Source: Prevotella sp. (GTDB lineage: Bacteria; Bacteroidota; Bacteroidia; Bacteroidales; Bacteroidaceae). From it: a stretch of DNA of 8,601 nucleotides. The stretch spans positions 1 to 8,601 of the forward strand of contig JAFRQC010000189.1 of NCBI GenBank assembly GCA_017428805.1, written 5' to 3'. Numbering within the stretch: the first letter of the stretch is position 1; the number at the start of each line of letters is the position of its first letter. Shown piece by piece: positions 6,048-8,601 of this stretch. The translations under genes were made by a program, and so were the position numbers. Under the pieces are notes generated by a model. That model ran no database searches. It was not told the DNA's origin and saw nothing but the letters and a program-made list of their open reading frames with translations.

Positions 6048-7787
6048 TTATAACTGTAACTTTAATACTTGTTCTACATAATTCACAAACGCCTGGTTCA
6101 CCATCCGGATGCCGCCAGGTGTGGGGTAATGGCCCGTGAAGTACCAGTCGCCGGGGTGATGGGGACAGGCCTTGTGCAGCCCCTCGATGCTCTGATACAC
6201 CAGTTCGATGGGCGCCTGCATGCCCTCAGGGCGCAGCATCTCCACAATCTTATCATTGATCTCCTCGACGGTGAACGGTGCATAGATATTGCGCACGTGA
6301 TTCAGCGAGGCTGGCGAATACTTGCAGGCCTTATAGGTATCGGCAATCAGACGCTGCATGCCTCTGTCTTTAATCAGCGCGATGGCGGCACGGAAGGCAC
6401 AGAGTTCTTCCAGGTGCGACATATCGATGCCGTAATAGTCGGGATAGCGGATCTGCGGCGAACTCGACACCATCACGATCTTCTTGGGGTTCAGACGGTC
6501 GAGGATCTTAAAGATGCTCTCTTTCAGCGTCGTACCGCGCACTATCGAGTCGTCGATGATCACAAGGTTATCCTCGTATGGCTTCAGCGAACCATAGCTG
6601 ATGTCATAGACATGAGCTGCCAGATCGTTGCGCTCAGAGTTATCGGCGATAAAGGTGCGCAGTTTGATGTCCTTCCACACCACCTTTTCTGTGCGCACCT
6701 CGCCGTGCAGTTTGCGGAAACCGTCCGTCATACCATAGAAGGCGACCTCTGCGGTATTGGGGATATATGAAAAGACCGTGTGATCCACATCGCCGCCAAT
6801 AGCCTTGAGGATGGCGGGCGTCAGTTGCTCACCCAGTCGTTTGCGCTCCTGATAGATGTCGCGGTCAGAGCCACGACTGAAATAAATCCTCTCAAACGAG
6901 CAGGCACTCAGGGGCTGGGCTGGCATAATCTGTTCCAGCTGGCTCGTCCCGTTCTTATGTACGATCAGCGCCTCGCCTGGCTGTAGTTCGCAGATATCCT
7001 CCGTCTGCAGGTCGAAGGTCGTCTGCAGTACAGGCCGTTCACTGGCCAGCGCCATTATCTCTTCATCGCGATAGTAGAACGCAGGCCGGATGCCCCACGG
7101 GTCGCGCACGGCAAACATCTCGCCTGAGCCCGTCAGTCCGCACATCACATATCCACCGTCATAGTGGCTCATCGTGCTCTTCAGCACATTGGCCATCTCC
7201 ACGTGGTTGTCGATATAATCGGTAATCGCCGTATCTTTCAATCCCTGCTCCTTCGCGAGGGCATACAGGCGCTCCACCTCACGATCCAGACGGTGGCCCA
7301 TCAGTTCGAGGGTGATATAAGAGTCGCCATAGATTCGCGGCGACTGGCCCTGTAGGGTGAGGAACTGAAAGACCTCATCGATATTGGTCATATTGAAGTT
7401 GCCGCACAGACAGAGGTTCTTCGCCCGCCAGTTGTTTCGGCGCAGGAAAGGATGAACAAATGTCAGTCCGCTCTTGCCTGTCGTCGAATAGCGCAGATGT
7501 CCCATCAGCAGTTCGCCGGCCATCTCTTCCGTCACACGACTGAAAATCTCCGTGATGGCATCCTTGCCCTCGGCCTTCTCACGGAACATATACTCCGTGC
7601 CTGGCTCCTTCGTCAGACTGACGGAAGCGATACCGGCACCCTCCTGTCCGCGATTGTGCTGCTTCTCCATCATCAAGTAGAGTTTGTTGAAACCATAGCG
7701 CCACGAACCGTATTTCTGCTCGTAGTAACTCAGTGGTTTCAACAGGCGGATCATCGCCACACCACACTCGTGCTTCAATTCTTCCAT
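6048..7787 (-). CDS. purF: amidophosphoribosyltransferase, Bacteroidetes long type
   Basis: The PurF reaction turns PRPP and glutamine into phosphoribosylamine, the first step of purine synthesis. The 579-aa product starts MEELKHECGV; by analogy with the B. subtilis enzyme, a short propeptide would be removed to expose Cys8 as the class II nucleophile. RGQEGAG (46-52), HLRYSTTG (97-104) and CGNFNMTN (128-135) are glutamine-site motifs. FAVRDPWGIRP (225-235) is typical. The PRPP loop is VIIDDSIVRGTT (409-420), followed by SSSPQIRYPDYYGIDM (441-456). It is longer than classic PurF (about 470-505 aa), with extra sequence before a C-terminal WYFTGHYPTPGG (548-559). The CxxC iron-sulfur ligand pair of the B. 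subtilis class is not evident, and the usual flexible-loop and SESCALD-type regions diverge. It could be a paralogue of a standard PurF. The frame extends upstream to 7934, but that would overlap pyrG by 128 nt; the ATG at 7785-7787 places Cys correctly. Confidence 0.9.
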   Translation of the reverse strand: MEELKHECGVAMIRLLKPLSYYEQKYGSWRYGFNKLYLMMEKQHNRGQEGAGIASVSLTKEPGTEYMFREKAEGKDAITEIFSRVTEEMAGELLMGHLRYSTTGKSGLTFVHPFLRRNNWRAKNLCLCGNFNMTNIDEVFQFLTLQGQSPRIYGDSYITLELMGHRLDREVERLYALAKEQGLKDTAITDYIDNHVEMANVLKSTMSHYDGGYVMCGLTGSGEMFAVRDPWGIRPAFYYRDEEIMALASERPVLQTTFDLQTEDICELQPGEALIVHKNGTSQLEQIMPAQPLSACSFERIYFSRGSDRDIYQERKRLGEQLTPAILKAIGGDVDHTVFSYIPNTAEVAFYGMTDGFRKLHGEVRTEKVVWKDIKLRTFIADNSERNDLAAHVYDISYGSLKPYEDNLVIIDDSIVRGTTLKESIFKILDRLNPKKIVMVSSSPQIRYPDYYGIDMSHLEELCAFRAAIALIKDRGMQRLIADTYKACKYSPASLNHVRNIYAPFTVEEINDKIVEMLRPEGMQAPIELVYQSIEGLHKACPHHPGDWYFTGHYPTPGGIRMVNQAFVNYVEQVLKLQL

Positions 7788-7788
7788 A

Positions 7789-7815
7789 ATCTTCGGATTA
7801 CTCTGATTACTCAGA
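7789..7815 (-). repeat. nonamer repeat across the pyrG stop codon
   Basis: Three consecutive 9-nt units on the minus strand: TCTGAGTAA, TCAGAGTAA, TCCGAAGAT. The first encodes the last two residues (Ser-Glu) and stop of pyrG, the second supplies a spare in-frame TAA, and the third ends one base before the purF ATG. They resemble the SEx-coding nonamers in CarA. Confidence 0.65.
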
Positions 7816-8601
7816 ACAAACTTTGATGAAGTCCATAAAGAGCGGGTGCGGGTGCAGGACCGTCGATGAATATTCTGGATGGAACTGTGTGCCGATGTAC
7901 CAGCGTTTCTCTGGGATTTCGACAATCTCCACAAGGTCGGAAGCCGGGTTGATACCCACGCACTTCATACCGTTCGATTCATATTCGTCTTTATAGGCAT
8001 TGTTAAACTCGTAGCGATGTCTGTGTCTCTCGCTGATGAGCGACTTTTCGCCATAAGCCTCGTAGGTGCGACTTCCCTTGACGAGCTCGCAGTCATAAGC
8101 GCCCAATCGCATTGTACCGCCCAACTCCGTGATGCTCTTTTGTTCCTCCATCATATCGATGACGTTGTGCGGTGTCTGCGTGTCCATCTCACTGCTGTTG
8201 GCATCGTGATAGCCCAGCACGTTACGGGCAAACTCGATCACCATCATCTGCATACCCAGACAGATGCCGAAGGTAGGGATATCATTCGTACGACCATATT
8301 CGGCGGCGATGATCTTGCCTTCGATGCCACGATTGCCGAAGCCCGGACAGACAACGATGCCCGCCAGGTCCTTCAGTTTCTCTGCGACATTCTGTGCTGT
8401 GATCTCCTCGCTGTTCACAAAATGTATCTTTGTCTTCACATCGTTGTAGATGCCTGCCAGATTGAGGCTCTCGCGGATGCTCTTGTAGGCATCCTGCAAG
8501 TCGTATTTGCCCACGAGACCGATATGTACCTCGCGCTTGGCATTGCGCTGCTTCTCCAAGAAGTCGTGCCAAGGCTGCATCGTCGGTGTCTCTCCCACGG
8601 G
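7807..8601 (-). CDS. pyrG: CTP synthase, C-terminal part (cut by window edge)
   Basis: CTP synthase aminates UTP to CTP with ATP and glutamine, the last step of cytidine nucleotide synthesis. The visible 264 codons hold the end of the linker and the complete class I glutaminase domain: VHIGLVGKYDLQDAYKSI marks the domain start, PGFGNRGIEGK the oxyanion region, FGICLGMQ the nucleophile cysteine (107 codons up from the window-edge GGG, near 8262), RHRHRYEFN the conserved basic motif, and GTQFHPEYSS the catalytic His/Glu near the end. The N-terminal synthetase domain (about 270 residues) must lie beyond the right edge. The GTG at 8596-8598 is an internal valine codon, not the start. The stop lies in a nonamer repeat 19 nt before purF, so co-transcription with purF is likely. 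Confidence 0.95.
   Translation of the reverse strand, partial: PVGETPTMQPWHDFLEKQRNAKREVHIGLVGKYDLQDAYKSIRESLNLAGIYNDVKTKIHFVNSEEITAQNVAEKLKDLAGIVVCPGFGNRGIEGKIIAAEYGRTNDIPTFGICLGMQMMVIEFARNVLGYHDANSSEMDTQTPHNVIDMMEEQKSITELGGTMRLGAYDCELVKGSRTYEAYGEKSLISERHRHRYEFNNAYKDEYESNGMKCVGINPASDLVEIVEIPEKRWYIGTQFHPEYSSTVLHPHPLFMDFIKVCSE

Noticed and set aside
7788..7934. Upstream extension of the purF frame by 49 residues
   Set aside because: It overlaps the well-conserved end of pyrG by 128 nt, and would put the catalytic cysteine far from the N-terminus; the ATG at 7787 gives the family-typical MEELKHECGV.
8596..8598. GTG as the start of a short glutaminase gene
   Set aside because: The frame stays open to the window edge and the residues around it match the inter-domain linker of CTP synthase, so it is an internal valine codon.

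Overview
The window looks like chromosomal DNA of a Bacteroidetes bacterium, most likely a Prevotella/Bacteroides-type member of the Bacteroidales. Three things point there: the protein types (long PurF-like amidophosphoribosyltransferase, Bacteroidales-type CarA/CarB, E. coli-sized AsnB); a promoter of the Bacteroidetes form (TTTG, 20 bp, TAnnTTTG) with no strong Shine-Dalgarno sites; and intergenic short tandem repeats. All six genes lie on the minus strand, so transcription runs from right to left.

Right to left, the layout is: the C-terminal glutaminase half of CTP synthase (pyrG, cut by the window edge); a divergent amidophosphoribosyltransferase (purF type); one continuous 959-codon frame joining carbamoyl-phosphate synthase small subunit (CarA) to the N-terminal half of the large subunit (CarB); asparagine synthetase B (asnB); then, behind a likely terminator and its own promoter, a small secreted protein of unknown function; and nucleoside diphosphate kinase (ndk). 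The leftmost 199 bases are AT-rich, hold no gene, and carry palindromes and a probable terminator.

The first four genes are spaced 19, 7 and 40 nt apart and probably form one transcription unit. All four products take the amide nitrogen of glutamine (two class I Cys-His-Glu, two class II N-terminal Cys amidotransferases), so the unit is a glutamine-nitrogen module feeding pyrimidine, purine, arginine and asparagine synthesis. Ndk also serves nucleotide supply, since it makes triphosphates, including UTP, the substrate of CTP synthase.

The most unusual feature is the carbamoyl-phosphate synthase gene. A palindromic GC-rich repeat (4840-4940) sits in frame between CarA and CarB and makes a GATase-synthetase fusion, which is normally a eukaryotic arrangement. 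The CarB part then stops at the end of the oligomerisation domain; the second ATP-grasp half and the allosteric domain are absent, and asnB follows 40 nt later. A nonamer repeat family (SEx-coding) appears inside CarA, probably inside CarB, and at the pyrG/purF junction. Heptamer tandem arrays sit directly before asnB and ndk.
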